Shown: positions 38,528 through 47,680, counted from the first letter of the stretch. The stretch: DNA of 64,000 nucleotides from Nocardioides cremeus (GCF_030518195.1 NZ_JAULSC010000001.1:434001-498000); one strand, 5' to 3'. The notes: generated from the letters alone by a model not told the origin. Numbers and translations are program-made.

Positions 38528-39001
38528 GCCAGGGGTCTTCGGAATGAGACGGACGACCGGGATCAGCCGCTCGGTCCGGGCCTCGTAGTGCGCGTAGTTG
38601 GGCCAGGTCGCGAGCATCGTGGCCCAGGCCTCTGCACGCTCCTCACCGGCGAGCTCGACGGCGCGCACCCGGGTCTCGCGGCCGCGGACGTGGATCGTGG
38701 CCGTGCCGGCCGCGCGCAGGTTGTGCACCCACGCGGGCACGACCGGTCCGCCGAAGTTCGACCCGGCGACCAGCCAGCCCCCGCCGTCGGGCACGCACAG
38801 CAGCGGCACCGAGCGGGGCAGGCCGCTGTGTCGACCCGGCACCGTCAGCATCAGGTTGGGCAGCCCCGCCAGGTCGAGCAGGCTGACCCGGCCCCGCGTC
38901 GCACGCTGCAGCCGGATGTCGACCGCGACGACCTGCGGCAGCAGGCGCGGCAGCCACGGCTGGGCGCCCAGGCGCACGGCGAGCGGGGTGAACAGGCCCA
39001 T
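38525..39001 (-). CDS. Ddn-like deazaflavin (F420)-dependent nitroreductase family protein
   Basis: The 158-residue protein belongs to the split-barrel family of Mycobacterium Ddn (DUF385). LMLTVPGRHSGLPRSVPLLCVPDGGGWLVAGSNFG (residues ~50-85) is the cofactor-binding strand set, and PAWVHNLRAAG-A-I-R-RE follows as usual. Members use reduced F420 to reduce quinones or nitro-compounds. It sits 20 bases upstream of nothing but fumarylacetoacetase's end (39021) on the same strand, so may be read through from the homogentisate operon. The catalytic tyrosines of Ddn cannot be assigned here. Confidence 0.85.
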   Translation of the reverse strand: MGLFTPLAVRLGAQPWLPRLLPQVVAVDIRLQRATRGRVSLLDLAGLPNLMLTVPGRHSGLPRSVPLLCVPDGGGWLVAGSNFGGPVVPAWVHNLRAAGTATIHVRGRETRVRAVELAGEERAEAWATMLATWPNYAHYEARTERLIPVVRLIPKTPG

Positions 39002-39020
39002 GACAGTTGACCCAGCCGAC

Positions 39021-40172
39021 CTAGCGGGCCGGGAGGACCCGGCCGCTGACCTCGCCCAGGGTGATCCGGCCGCCGCCGGTGCCGGGTGCGCTGTAGCGCA
39101 GCACCACCTCGTCGCCGTCGTCGAGGAACCGCTCGCCGCGCCACAGCTCGATCAGCGAGCCGACCTCGTCGTCGCCCGGTCCGCTGATGGTGCCGCTGGC
39201 GTAGAGGTCGCCGGTGCGCAGGCTGGCGCCGTTGACCGTCAGGTGCGCCAGCATCTGGCCCGGCGACCAGTACGTCGTGCGGTAGCGCGGGCGGCTGACC
39301 ACCTCGCCGTTGAGCACCACCTCGACGTCGACGTCGAGCCCGCGGGTGTGGCCGGGGTCGAGGTAGTCCAGCGGTCGCGGGTCCTGGCCGGGCAGGTCGC
39401 ACCACGCGGCCTCGAGCGCGGCCAGCGGGGTGACCCAGTGGCTGACGGAGGTCGCGAACGACTTGCCGAGGAACGGGCCGAGCGGCACGTACTCCCACGC
39501 CTGGATGTCGCGGGCCGACCAGTCGTTGACGCCCACCACCCCGAAGACGTGCTCGGCCAGCCCGGCCGCCGGCACCGGGTCGCCGAGCGAGGACGGGGCG
39601 CCGACCACGAAGCCGAGCTCGGCCTCGATGTCGAGGCGCTGCGACGGCCCGAAGACCGGGGCGTCGCCCTGGCCCGGGCCCGGTCGGCGCTGGCCCGACG
39701 GGCGCACCACCGGCGTGCCGCTGGGCACGACCGTGCCGGCGCGGCCGTGGTAGGCCACCGGCAGGTGCTTCCAGTTCGGCAGCAGCGGCTCGCTGTCGGG
39801 CCGGAACATCCGGCCCAGGTTGGTCGCGTGGTGCTCGGAGGCGTAGAAGTCGACGTAGTCGGCGACCTCGAAGGGCTGGTGCAGCTCGACGTCGGCGAGC
39901 GGGACGCCCTGCGTGGTGGTCGCCAGCTCGGCCGCCTGCGCGCGGGTCTGGCGCCACACCTCCAGGCCCAGCGCCATGAACGCGTTGAGCGAGCGCGACT
40001 CGAGCTCGGGCCGGCCGGTCGCCTCGTGCAGGTCGAGCACCGTGTCGCCCAGCCGCACGCCGACCCGGCGCGGGCCGCCGTCGCGCGAGAAGACGGCGTA
40101 CGGCAGGTGGTCGAGGCCGAAGCCGCCCCTGTCCTCGTGGCTGTCCTCGGTGGAGCCGTCGTGGTCGGTCAT
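39021..40172 (-). CDS. Fumarylacetoacetase
   Basis: This 383-residue enzyme cleaves fumarylacetoacetate to fumarate and acetoacetate, the last step of tyrosine breakdown. The N-terminal SH3-like region (GLDHLPYAVFSRDG) and the catalytic C-terminal domain are both present: YVDFYASEHHATNLGRMFRP (residues ~104-123), YHGRAGTVVPSGTP, DIEAELGFVVG (metal-binding Glu pair), VNDWSARDIQAWEYVPLGPFLGKSF and RTGDLYASGTISGP. ATG 40172 overlaps the upstream gene's stop (ATGA). It pairs functionally with the divergent hmgA. Maleylacetoacetate isomerase is not in the window. Confidence 0.93.
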   Translation of the reverse strand: MTDHDGSTEDSHEDRGGFGLDHLPYAVFSRDGGPRRVGVRLGDTVLDLHEATGRPELESRSLNAFMALGLEVWRQTRAQAAELATTTQGVPLADVELHQPFEVADYVDFYASEHHATNLGRMFRPDSEPLLPNWKHLPVAYHGRAGTVVPSGTPVVRPSGQRRPGPGQGDAPVFGPSQRLDIEAELGFVVGAPSSLGDPVPAAGLAEHVFGVVGVNDWSARDIQAWEYVPLGPFLGKSFATSVSHWVTPLAALEAAWCDLPGQDPRPLDYLDPGHTRGLDVDVEVVLNGEVVSRPRYRTTYWSPGQMLAHLTVNGASLRTGDLYASGTISGPGDDEVGSLIELWRGERFLDDGDEVVLRYSAPGTGGGRITLGEVSGRVLPAR

Positions 40173-41002
40173 GCGAGCACCCCCAGGGCGTCGAGGTCGG
40201 CGAGCGGCTCGGAGACGGAGCAGGAGCCGAAGGAGCGGAACCAGCGGCGGGCGCCGGCGAGGTCCTCGGCGGCCACGGCGGCGGCCAGCGCGGTGCCGTC
40301 GCGCTCCTCGAGGGTGGCGACCACGTCGTCGCGGGTCGCGCCGTCGAAGGCGCGCCGGGTCGCGAGCAGCAGGTTGAGGAAGCCGTGCCGCTCGATGCCG
40401 TCGTCGCCGGTGTGCCGCACCGCGCGGTGCAGCCCGGCGGTGCACTTGAAGGCGGTCTCGCGGTCGAGGGCGGCGTCGATCCAGGCGGCCAGCGTGGGGG
40501 AGTCGGGGTGGGCGTCGGCGTCGAGGCCGCCGGTGCGCAGCTTGAGCAGCAGCTCGGCCGAGGCGACCTCGTCGGCCGCGGCCAGCCAGCCGTACGTCGG
40601 CTCGCCGGGCAGGGCGGGCAGCTCGACGTGCACCGCGACCTCGTCGTCGAGGTCGCCGGCGGCGCGGGCCGCGTCGACGGCCGCCACGACCCGGCGGGCG
40701 TTGCCGGGCAGGTCGTCGAGGTCGCGCAGCGCGATCTCGAGCCGCGCCAGGGCGTGGCCGCGACGGGTGGCCAGGCCGGCCGGGCCGCCCACCTGGCCCG
40801 CGCCGCCGGTCACGACCACCGCGAGCGGCGGGCCGGGCTCGACCTGCGGCAGGTCGGTGTCGCGCAGCACGAAGGCGCCGACCAGCGGCTCCTCGCGCTC
40901 GCGGTACGCGGCCAGGGCGGCGTCGAGCGGCGCGTCGCCGGGCGGGAAGATCGCGGCGTCGTCGACGAGGCCGCGCCAGAGTGGTTCCGTGGTGGCAGGC
41001 AC
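40169..41002 (-). CDS. Conserved hypothetical protein of the homogentisate cluster
   Basis: A soluble 277-residue protein of unknown function. It opens with LWRGLVDDAAIFPPGDAPLD (residues ~8-27). Later come EVAVHVELPALPG (~120), LLLKLRTGGLDAD (~155), FKCTAGLHRAVRH (~188-200) and HGFLNLLLATRRAF (~207-220). Alternating strand-helix spacing and the K-L-R-T-G-G and F-K-x-T-A-G-L-H segments suggest an alpha/beta barrel with conserved polar residues, which could be catalytic. It is the first gene of the minus-strand unit with fumarylacetoacetase (ATGA overlap) and diverges from hmgA. GTG 41002 gives the best-placed start. Maleylacetoacetate isomerase is otherwise missing here, so that activity is one possibility, but no glutathione-transferase or mycothiol-dependent fold is visible. 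Confidence 0.75.
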   Translation of the reverse strand: MPATTEPLWRGLVDDAAIFPPGDAPLDAALAAYREREEPLVGAFVLRDTDLPQVEPGPPLAVVVTGGAGQVGGPAGLATRRGHALARLEIALRDLDDLPGNARRVVAAVDAARAAGDLDDEVAVHVELPALPGEPTYGWLAAADEVASAELLLKLRTGGLDADAHPDSPTLAAWIDAALDRETAFKCTAGLHRAVRHTGDDGIERHGFLNLLLATRRAFDGATRDDVVATLEERDGTALAAAVAAEDLAGARRWFRSFGSCSVSEPLADLDALGVLA

Positions 41003-41030
41003 GCGGCTACTCTTACCACGACGCGGATAG

Positions 41031-41046
41031 CGGACACATCTGTCCG
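41031..41046. promoter_or_regulatory. Palindrome in the hmgA divergent promoter region
   Basis: CGGACA-CATC-TGTCCG is a perfect 6-base dyad with a 4-base centre, lying midway in the 71-base gap between the divergent hypothetical gene and hmgA. TTCGAA follows at 41050-41055. Its position suits an operator controlling both units. No regulator gene is adjacent. Confidence 0.45.
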
Positions 41047-41073
41047 ACTTTCGAACAGTGAGGAGACTGGGCG

Positions 41074-42249
41074 GTGGCCTACTACCGACGACTCGGCGAG
41101 GTGCCCGGCAAGCGGCACACCCAGCTGCGCGACCCCGAGGGCCGGCTCTACCGCGAGGAGCTGATGGGGGAGGAGGGCTTCTCCTCCGACTCCTCCCTGC
41201 TCTACCACCGCGGCGTGCCCTCCGCGCTGGTGGCCACCGACGTCTGGGAGCTGCCCGACCAGTCCCGCACCCCCAACCACCCGCTCGCACCGCGCCACCT
41301 GCGCCTGCACGAGCTCGAGACCGGGCCCGACGCGGTCACCGGTCGCCGCCTGGTGCTGGGCAACAACGACGTGCGGATCTCCTACGTGGTCACCGGCGTC
41401 GAGGCCTCCGCGCTCTACCGCAACGCCATCGGCGACGAGTGCGTCTTCGTCGAGGCCGGCAGCGGGGTCGTCGAGACCGTCTTCGGGGCGGTGTCCTACC
41501 GCGCGGGCGACTACGTGGTGGTGCCGCGGGCGACCACCCACCGGTGGCTGCCGGCCGAGCCGAGCCGGCTCTACGCCATCGAGGCCAACAGCCACGTCGC
41601 CCCGCCGCGCCGCTACCTCTCGCGCTACGGGCAGCTGCTCGAGCACGCGCCGTACTGCGAGCGCGACCTGCACGGCCCCGCCGAGCCGCTGCTGGCCGAG
41701 GGGCGCGACGTCGAGGTGCTGGTCAAGCACCGCACCTCCGCCGGGGTCGTGGGCACCCGGATGGTCTACGACACCCATCCCTTCGACGTGGTCGGCTGGG
41801 ACGGCTGCCTCTACCCCTACACCTTCAACATCGACGACTACATGCCGATCACCGGCAAGGTGCACCAGCCGCCGCCGGTGCACCAGGTCTTCGAGGGCCA
41901 CAACTTCGTCGTGTGCAACTTCCTGCCGCGCAAGGTCGACTACCACCCGCTGGCGATCCCGGTGCCCTACTACCACTCCAACGTCGACTCCGACGAGGTG
42001 ATGTTCTACGTCGCCGGCGACTACGAGGCGCGCAAGGGCTCGGGCATCGGCCTCGGGTCGGTCTCGCTGCACCCCGGCGGCCACGCCCACGGCCCCCAGC
42101 CCGCCGCGATCGAGGCGTCCCTGGGTGCGGAGGCCTTCGAGGAGTCGGCCGTCATGGTCGACACCTTCGCCCCCCTCGAGCTCGGCGAGGCCGCGCTGGC
42201 CGTCGAGGACGCCGACTACCCGTTCAGCTGGGCGGGCCGCCGGCTCTGA
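41074..42249 (+). CDS. hmgA: Homogentisate 1,2-dioxygenase
   Basis: This 391-residue iron enzyme opens the ring of homogentisate to maleylacetoacetate in tyrosine/phenylalanine catabolism. It starts YYRRLGEVPGKRHTQ, typical of the actinobacterial short form. The C-terminal cupin holds the iron ligands in KVDYHPLAIPVPYYHSNVDSDEVMFYV (His and Glu) and SLHPGGHAHGPQP. GTG 41074 has GAGGAGAC upstream. The stop TGA is one base before a 22-bp-period repeat region that separates it from the convergent ROK gene. Confidence 0.93.
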   Translation: MAYYRRLGEVPGKRHTQLRDPEGRLYREELMGEEGFSSDSSLLYHRGVPSALVATDVWELPDQSRTPNHPLAPRHLRLHELETGPDAVTGRRLVLGNNDVRISYVVTGVEASALYRNAIGDECVFVEAGSGVVETVFGAVSYRAGDYVVVPRATTHRWLPAEPSRLYAIEANSHVAPPRRYLSRYGQLLEHAPYCERDLHGPAEPLLAEGRDVEVLVKHRTSAGVVGTRMVYDTHPFDVVGWDGCLYPYTFNIDDYMPITGKVHQPPPVHQVFEGHNFVVCNFLPRKVDYHPLAIPVPYYHSNVDSDEVMFYVAGDYEARKGSGIGLGSVSLHPGGHAHGPQPAAIEASLGAEAFEESAVMVDTFAPLELGEAALAVEDADYPFSWAGRRL

Positions 42250-42250
42250 C

Positions 42251-42340
42251 GAGCAGTCACTTCTTCACCACCGAGCGGTCACTTTCGCACCGACCCGAGG
42301 TGCGGAACTGACTGCTGGATGGTGCGAATGTGACCGCTCG
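42251..42340. repeat. 22-bp-period repeat, two direct plus two inverted copies
   Basis: Two copies read rightward at 42251 and 42273 (GAGCRGTCACTT then C/T-x-CACC). Two read leftward, their left ends at 42299 and 42321 (GGTGCGRA then GTGACCGCTC-like). Start-to-start distance is 22 bases in both pairs. Copy 2 pairs with copy 4 at 18 of 19 positions, so transcripts from either side can form a long hairpin. It lies between convergent hmgA and ROK stops and may serve as a bidirectional terminator. Confidence 0.85.
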
Positions 42341-42344
42341 TGCG

Positions 42345-43514
42345 TCAGCGGCGGGTGCGCAGCAGGGCGTCGACCGCGGCGGGCGCCAGCGCGGCGTCGA
42401 TGGCCAGCGCGGCGCAGCCCAGCAGGCCCGCGGCCTCGCCGTGGGTGGCGGGCAGGAAGCGCAGGTCGCGCACGGCCGCGGGGTGGGCGCGGGAGTAGAG
42501 CGTCTCGCGGACCCCGGCGGTGTAGAGGTCGAAGGCGGCGCCCATGTCGCCGCCCACCACGACCGCGCCGGGGTGCAGCAGGTTGACCGCCACGGTGAGC
42601 ACCTCGCCCAGGTGGCGCCCCGACTCGCGCAGCAGCCCGCGCGCCAGCGGCTCGCCGTCGAGCGCCAGGGTGACCAGGTCGCGCACGTGCCGGGCCTGCA
42701 CCCCCGCCTCCTGCAACCGGTTCACCAGCGCCCAGCCGCCGGCGATGGTCTCGAGGCAGCCCGTGGCGCCGCAGCGGCACAGCAGGTCGCCGGCCGCGTC
42801 GACGCGGGTGTGGCCCAGCTCGCCGGCGGCTCCCCGGCGCTCGCCCACGATGCGCCCGTCGGCGACGACGCCCAGGCCCAGCCCGGTGGAGGCCTTGACC
42901 ACGAGCATGGTCGGCGCGGCCGGCACCCGGCCGAACATCTCCGAGCGGGTCAGGGCGGCGGTGTCGTTGTCGAGGTGCAGCGGCGCCTCGGTCAGCTCGG
43001 CGACGTACGCCGCCAGGTCGACGCCGTCCCAGCCTTTCAGCACCGGCGCGTCGACGCTGGTGCGGCGCACGGGGTCGACGCTGCCGGGCAGGCTCATCCC
43101 CACGCCGACGACGGGGGGAGTGACGCCCTCGAGGAGCCCGCCGAGCCGGGACACGACGTCGGGCATCAGCTCGGCGGCGGCCACCCCCGGCTCGTGGTCG
43201 CGGGTGTCGCTGGCGATCTCGCGCCCGGCCAGGTCGAAGACGCCGACCTGGCTGCGGGAGCGGCCGACCGCGATCGCCAGCACCACCGCGGCGTCGGGGT
43301 CCAGCGCCAGTGCGCCGGCGGGGCGCCCACCGGTGGAGGCGACCTCGCCGCCCTCGACCAGCAGGCCCGCGGCGGCCAGGGCGCTGAGCCGGGCGGTGAC
43401 CGCGCCGCGCGACATGCCCGTCAGGCGCACCAGCTCGGAACGGGTGCCGGCGCGTCCAGTGCGCACCAGGGTGAGGAGGTCGCCGGCGGTGGAGCCGGGG
43501 CTGGTCTCGGTCAT
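42345..43514 (-). CDS. ROK-family transcriptional regulator
   Basis: This 389-residue protein has a MarR-like winged helix (residues ~8-60: LLTLVRTGRAGTRSELVRLTGMSRGAVTARLSALAAAGLL) followed by a sugar-kinase-like ROK domain. The zinc motif CRCGATGCLE (within GHTRVDAAGDLLCRCGATG, ~235-250) is intact. LALDPDAAVVLAIAVGRSRSQVGVFD is the phosphate-1-like region; it is a regulator because of the helix-turn-helix. It diverges from zwf-edd-eda with an 83-base gap and most likely represses that operon in response to a sugar or sugar phosphate. ATG 43514 was taken over an upstream in-frame start because it puts the DNA-binding domain at the N-terminus. Confidence 0.88.
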   Translation of the reverse strand: MTETSPGSTAGDLLTLVRTGRAGTRSELVRLTGMSRGAVTARLSALAAAGLLVEGGEVASTGGRPAGALALDPDAAVVLAIAVGRSRSQVGVFDLAGREIASDTRDHEPGVAAAELMPDVVSRLGGLLEGVTPPVVGVGMSLPGSVDPVRRTSVDAPVLKGWDGVDLAAYVAELTEAPLHLDNDTAALTRSEMFGRVPAAPTMLVVKASTGLGLGVVADGRIVGERRGAAGELGHTRVDAAGDLLCRCGATGCLETIAGGWALVNRLQEAGVQARHVRDLVTLALDGEPLARGLLRESGRHLGEVLTVAVNLLHPGAVVVGGDMGAAFDLYTAGVRETLYSRAHPAAVRDLRFLPATHGEAAGLLGCAALAIDAALAPAAVDALLRTRR

Positions 43515-43532
43515 TCTGCGATTACAGCACCG

Positions 43533-43578
43533 ACTTTTGCTCGAAACAATCACAAGTGGGCTTGTATCGATCCAAAGT
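43533..43578. promoter_or_regulatory. Candidate ROK operator between the regulator and zwf
   Basis: ACTTTTGCTCGAAACAA (43533-43549) and TTGTATCGATCCAAAGT (43562-43578) are imperfect inverted repeats, 14 of 17 positions complementary, with a 12-base centre. They sit in the only AT-rich part of the gap, 19 bases from the regulator start and 19 from zwf. TCGA near the middle of each arm suggests two half-sites. Regulation of both sides by one dimer pair is inferred. Confidence 0.5.
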
Positions 43579-43597
43579 TCCTGCGACCGTGGAGCCC

Positions 43598-45112
43598 ATG
43601 ACCTCTTCCGACGTCGCTGCCACGCTGCCCCAGGCGTGCGACTTCACCGTCTTCGGCGGCACCGGTGACCTGGCGCTGCGCAAGATCCTGCCCGCGCTCT
43701 ACCACCGCGACCTCGAGGGCCACCTGCCCCCAGACACCCGCATCATCGGGGTCTCGCGCTCCGAGATCGACGACGACGGCTACCGCGCCGAGGTGCGCGC
43801 CGGTCTCGAGACCCACCTGGCCCCCGAGCACCTCGACCCCGACGCGGTCGAGCGGCTGCTGGGCCGGCTGCACCACCTGTGCCTCGACTCCGGGTCGGGG
43901 GAGGGCTGGCACCTGCTGCACGACCTGCTCAAGGACCGGCCCCACGCTGACGAGACCGTGCGCGTCTTCTACCTCGCCGTCGCACCCCGCCTCTTCGGGC
44001 CGACGTGTGCCCGGCTCGCCGAGATCGACGTCGTCGACGAGCGCGCCCGCGTGGTCATGGAGAAGCCGATCGGGCACGACCTGGCCTCCGCCCGCGAGGT
44101 CAACGACGCGGTCGGCGAGGTCTTCGAGGAGCGCCAGATCTTCCGCATCGACCACTACCTGGGAAAGGAGAGCGTCCAGAACCTGCTGGTCACCCGCTTC
44201 GCCAACACCTTCCTCGAGCCGCTGTGGAGCTCGCGCTGGGTCGACCACGTGCAGATCACCGTCGCCGAGACCGTCGGCGTCGGCTCCCGCGGCGGCTACT
44301 ACGACCATGCCGGCGCGCTGCGCGACATGGTGCAGAACCACCTGCTGCAGCTGCTGTGCCTGGTGGCCATGGAGCCGCCGACCTACGTGGGGCGCGAGAA
44401 CGTGCGCGACGAGAAGCTCAAGGTGCTGCAGGCGCTGAAGCCGCTGAGCCCCGAGGACGTCGACCGCGACACCGTGCGCGGCCAGTACGCCGCCGGGCTG
44501 ACCGCCGAGGGGCCCGTGCCGTCGTACGCCGACGACCTGGCCGGTCCCGAGACCGCCGGCGCCCCCGACTCGTGGACCGAGACCTTCGTGGCGCTCAAGG
44601 CCGAGGTGCGCAACTGGCGCTGGGCCGGGGTGCCGTTCTACCTGCGCACCGGCAAGCGGATGGACCGGCGCGTCTCCGAGATCGTGGTGGTCTTCAAGGA
44701 GCCGCCGCACGCGATGTTCCCCGGCTCGGAGGGCGTGACCACCGCCAACCGGCTGCACATCTGCGTGCAGCCCGATGAGGGGATGCGCCTGCACCTGACC
44801 GCCAAGGAGCCCGGCCCCGGTGGCATCCGGCTGCGGCCGGTCTCGCTCGACCTCTCCTACGCCGACGCCTTCGACCAGCGCTCGCCCGAGGCCTACGAGC
44901 GGCTGCTGATGGACGTCATCCGCGGCAACCCGACCCTCTTCATGCGCCGCGACGAGGTCGAGGCCGCGTGGTCGTGGGTCGAGCCCGTCCTGGCCCGCTG
45001 GGCCGACTCGCCCGAGCGGCCCCGCCGCTACCCCGCCGGCACGCCCGGCCCCTACGCCGCCGCCGCTCTCCTCGAGCGTGACGGCCGAGCCTGGCAGGAG
45101 ACCGACCAGTGA
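43598..45112 (+). CDS. zwf: Glucose-6-phosphate 1-dehydrogenase
   Basis: This 504-residue enzyme oxidises glucose-6-phosphate to 6-phosphogluconolactone with NADP+ or NAD+. [17 protein letters not shown] (residues ~19-35) is the dinucleotide site, with Gly-Gly-Thr-Gly-Asp-Leu. [13 protein letters not shown] (~185-197) carries the catalytic His and the family signature. [11 protein letters not shown] is the conserved substrate-binding segment. ATG 43598 follows GTGGAGC; an in-frame GTG 14 codons upstream falls in the operator. It heads an operon with edd and eda (GTGA overlap), so it likely feeds the Entner-Doudoroff route. The lactonase gene is not here. Confidence 0.94.
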   Translation: MTSSDVAATLPQACDFTVFGGTGDLALRKILPALYHRDLEGHLPPDTRIIGVSRSEIDDDGYRAEVRAGLETHLAPEHLDPDAVERLLGRLHHLCLDSGSGEGWHLLHDLLKDRPHADETVRVFYLAVAPRLFGPTCARLAEIDVVDERARVVMEKPIGHDLASAREVNDAVGEVFEERQIFRIDHYLGKESVQNLLVTRFANTFLEPLWSSRWVDHVQITVAETVGVGSRGGYYDHAGALRDMVQNHLLQLLCLVAMEPPTYVGRENVRDEKLKVLQALKPLSPEDVDRDTVRGQYAAGLTAEGPVPSYADDLAGPETAGAPDSWTETFVALKAEVRNWRWAGVPFYLRTGKRMDRRVSEIVVVFKEPPHAMFPGSEGVTTANRLHICVQPDEGMRLHLTAKEPGPGGIRLRPVSLDLSYADAFDQRSPEAYERLLMDVIRGNPTLFMRRDEVEAAWSWVEPVLARWADSPERPRRYPAGTPGPYAAAALLERDGRAWQETDQ

Positions 45113-46998
45113 GCACACCCATCGAGATGCACCCCGTCGTGGCCGAGGTGACCGAGCGCCTGGTCGCCCGCAGCGCCGCGACCCGCGCGGCGTACGTCGA
45201 GCGCAACCGCGCCGCCGCCCAGGCCGGCCCGGCCCGCACCCGGCTGGCCTGCGCGAACCTCGCCCACGGCTTCGCCGCCGCGGAGCCCGCCGACAAGGAG
45301 GCGCTGCGCGGCACGGTCAAGCCGAACCTGGCCATCGTCACCAGCTACAACGACATGCTCTCGGCGCACCAGCCGTTCGAGACCTACCCGCGCCAGCTGA
45401 AGAAGGCCGTGATCCGCGCCGGCGGCATTGCGCAGGTCGCCGGGGGAGTGCCCGCCATGTGCGACGGCATCACCCAGGGCCGCGCCGGCATGCAGCTCTC
45501 GCTGCACAGCCGCGACGTGATCGCGATGTCGGCCGCCATCGGGCTCTCCCACGACATGTTCGACGCCGCGATGATGCTCGGGGTCTGCGACAAGATCGTG
45601 CCCGGGCTGCTGATCGGCGCGCTGTCCTTCGGGCACCTGCCGACGGTCTTCGTGCCGGCCGGGCCGATGGAGTCGGGGCTGGCCAACAAGGAGAAGGCCG
45701 CGGTGCGCCAGCGCTTCGCCGAGGGCCTGGCCACCCGTGAGGAGCTGCTCGAGGCCGAGGCGGCGTCGTACCACTCGGCGGGCACCTGCACCTTCTACGG
45801 CACCGCCAACTCCAACCAGCTGCTGATGGAGGTGCTGGGCCTGCACCTGCCCGGCGCGTCCTTCCCCAACCCCGGTACGCCGCTGCGCGCGGCGCTGACC
45901 GACGCCGCGGCCGCGCGGGTGACCGCGATCGCCCGCGGCGAGGCCGAGGACGCCCAGGTCGGCGACGTGGTCGACGAGCGCTCGCTGGTCAACGCCTGCG
46001 TGGCGCTGCTGGCCAGCGGCGGCTCGACCAACCACACGCTGCACCTGGTCGCGATCGCCCGTGCCGCGGGCGTCGACCTGACCTGGGACGACCTGTCGCA
46101 GCTCTCGGCCGTGGTGCCGTCGCTGTGCCGGATCTACCCCAACGGCTCTGCCGACGTGAACCACTTCCAGGCCGCGGGCGGGATGGCCTTCCTGGTGCGC
46201 ACCCTTCTCGACGCGGGGCTGCTGCACGAGGACGTGCAGACCGTCGCCGGGCCCGGGCTGCGCCGCTACACCCAGGAGCCGCGCCTGCTCGAGGACGGCT
46301 CGGTGACGTGGGTCGACGGGCCCAAGGAGTCCCTCGACCCCGAGGTGCTGCGCCCGGCCACCGACCCCTTCGCCGCCGACGGCGGGCTGCGGGTCCTCGA
46401 CGGGCCGCTGGGCCGCGCGGTCATCAAGACCAGCGCCGTGGCCGGCGAGCACCGGGTGGTCACCGCGCCGGCCGTGGTCTTCGAGGACCAGGCCGACCTG
46501 CTCGCCGCCTTCGAGCGCCACGAGCTCGACGGACGCGACCTGGTCGCGGTGGTGCGCCACCAGGGCCCGGCCGCCAACGGGATGCCCGAGCTGCACAAGC
46601 TCACGCCCGCGCTCGGTGTGCTGCAGGACCGCGGCCAGAAGGTCGCGATCGTCACCGACGGCCGGATGTCCGGTGCCTCCGGCAAGGTCCCCGCCGCCAT
46701 CCACGTCACGCCCGAGGCCGCGCTCGGCGGACCGCTGGCCCGCATCGTCGACGGCGACGTCGTCACCGTCGACGCCGATCGGGGACTGCTGAGCATCGCC
46801 GACCCCGAGACCGTGCTGGCCCGCCCCGCGGTGCAGCGTCCCGAGGGCGCGGCCGACCTGGCCGGCACCGGTCGCGAGCTGTTCGCCATGTTCCGCGCCA
46901 CCGTCGGGCCCGCCGACGCCGGCGCCAGCGTCTTCCCCTTCGCTGCGGAGAAGGACGCCCTCTCGGCCCAGGAGGCCCCCGTTGCCCAGCACGCCTGA
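45109..46998 (+). CDS. edd: Phosphogluconate dehydratase
   Basis: This 629-residue IlvD/Edd-family [4Fe-4S] dehydratase converts 6-phosphogluconate to 2-keto-3-deoxy-6-phosphogluconate. [18 protein letters not shown] (residues ~68-85) and [23 protein letters not shown] (~110-135) are the Edd signature, with cluster cysteines at [14 protein letters not shown] and [34 protein letters not shown] (~513-533) is the second family signature. The length and the -C-T-F-Y-G-T-A-N- segment favour Edd over dihydroxyacid dehydratase. GTG 45109 overlaps zwf; the 3' end overlaps eda by 17 bases. Confidence 0.94.
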   Translation: MSTPIEMHPVVAEVTERLVARSAATRAAYVERNRAAAQAGPARTRLACANLAHGFAAAEPADKEALRGTVKPNLAIVTSYNDMLSAHQPFETYPRQLKKAVIRAGGIAQVAGGVPAMCDGITQGRAGMQLSLHSRDVIAMSAAIGLSHDMFDAAMMLGVCDKIVPGLLIGALSFGHLPTVFVPAGPMESGLANKEKAAVRQRFAEGLATREELLEAEAASYHSAGTCTFYGTANSNQLLMEVLGLHLPGASFPNPGTPLRAALTDAAAARVTAIARGEAEDAQVGDVVDERSLVNACVALLASGGSTNHTLHLVAIARAAGVDLTWDDLSQLSAVVPSLCRIYPNGSADVNHFQAAGGMAFLVRTLLDAGLLHEDVQTVAGPGLRRYTQEPRLLEDGSVTWVDGPKESLDPEVLRPATDPFAADGGLRVLDGPLGRAVIKTSAVAGEHRVVTAPAVVFEDQADLLAAFERHELDGRDLVAVVRHQGPAANGMPELHKLTPALGVLQDRGQKVAIVTDGRMSGASGKVPAAIHVTPEAALGGPLARIVDGDVVTVDADRGLLSIADPETVLARPAVQRPEGAADLAGTGRELFAMFRATVGPADAGASVFPFAAEKDALSAQEAPVAQHA

Positions 46999-47608
46999 GT
47001 CCCTGCTCGACCTCGCGCCGGTCATCCCGGTCGTCACCGTCGAGTCCGTCGCCGAGGCCGTGCCGCTGGCGCGTGCCCTCGTGGCCGGCGGGCTGCCGGT
47101 GATCGAGCTGACGCTGCGGACCCCGGTGGCCCTCGACGCGGTGCGGGCCGTCGCGGCCGAGGTGCCCGAGATCGCGCTGGGCGTCGGCACCGTCACCACG
47201 CCCCGCCAGGCCGAGGAGGCCGCCGCGGCCGGGGCCTCGTTCCTGGTCTCGCCCGGCACCACCCCGCGGCTGCTGTCGGCGATGCTCGGCACCGGGCTGC
47301 CGTTCCTGCCTGGCACCGCGACCGTCTCCGAGGTGCTCGCCGTGCTCGAGGCCGGCGTCAGTGAGATGAAGCTGTTCCCGGCCGAGGCGTCCGGGGGAGC
47401 GGCGTACCTGCGCGCGCTCTCGGCGCCGGTGCCCGCCGCCCGCTTCTGCCCCACCGGCGGCGTCACCCTCGCCTCCGCCCCCGACTACCTCGCCCTGCCC
47501 AACGTGGGCTGCGTCGGCGGCACCTGGCTCACCCCCCGCGACGCGGTGGAGTCCGGCGACTGGGCGCGCATCGAGAAGCTCGCCGCCGAGGCCGCCGCCC
47601 TCCGCTGA
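46982..47608 (+). CDS. eda: KDPG aldolase (2-keto-3-deoxy-6-phosphogluconate aldolase)
   Basis: This 208-residue class I aldolase cleaves KDPG to pyruvate and glyceraldehyde-3-phosphate. [34 protein letters not shown] contains the catalytic Glu of the IELTLRT motif (residue ~43). MKLFPAE (~125-131) has the Schiff-base lysine, and [29 protein letters not shown] is the C-terminal signature. The start is TTG 46982, with GGAGG seven bases upstream; the frame lies 17 bases inside edd, so translation is coupled. The TGA stop opens repeat array C. Confidence 0.93.
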   Translation: MPSTPESLLDLAPVIPVVTVESVAEAVPLARALVAGGLPVIELTLRTPVALDAVRAVAAEVPEIALGVGTVTTPRQAEEAAAAGASFLVSPGTTPRLLSAMLGTGLPFLPGTATVSEVLAVLEAGVSEMKLFPAEASGGAAYLRALSAPVPAARFCPTGGVTLASAPDYLALPNVGCVGGTWLTPRDAVESGDWARIEKLAAEAAALR

Positions 47609-47650
47609 CCCGTCCCGAATCTCGCGTCGAGCCGGCCCGGATCTCCCGTG
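47607..47650. repeat. 22-bp tandem repeat array C (2 units)
   Basis: Units at 47607-47628 and 47629-47650 belong to the family of array A in the same orientation (GACCCGTCCCGAATCTCG, GAGCCGGCCCGGATCTCC), more diverged. The first two bases are part of the eda stop TGA. A third, degenerate unit may follow. Confidence 0.75.
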
Positions 47651-47680
47651 CCCGGGCTCCCACGGCGCCAAGATGGACGG

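Noticed and set aside
45109..46998. edd considered as dihydroxyacid dehydratase (ilvD)
   Set aside because: The length of 629 residues, Edd-specific segments and the zwf-eda context all favour phosphogluconate dehydratase.
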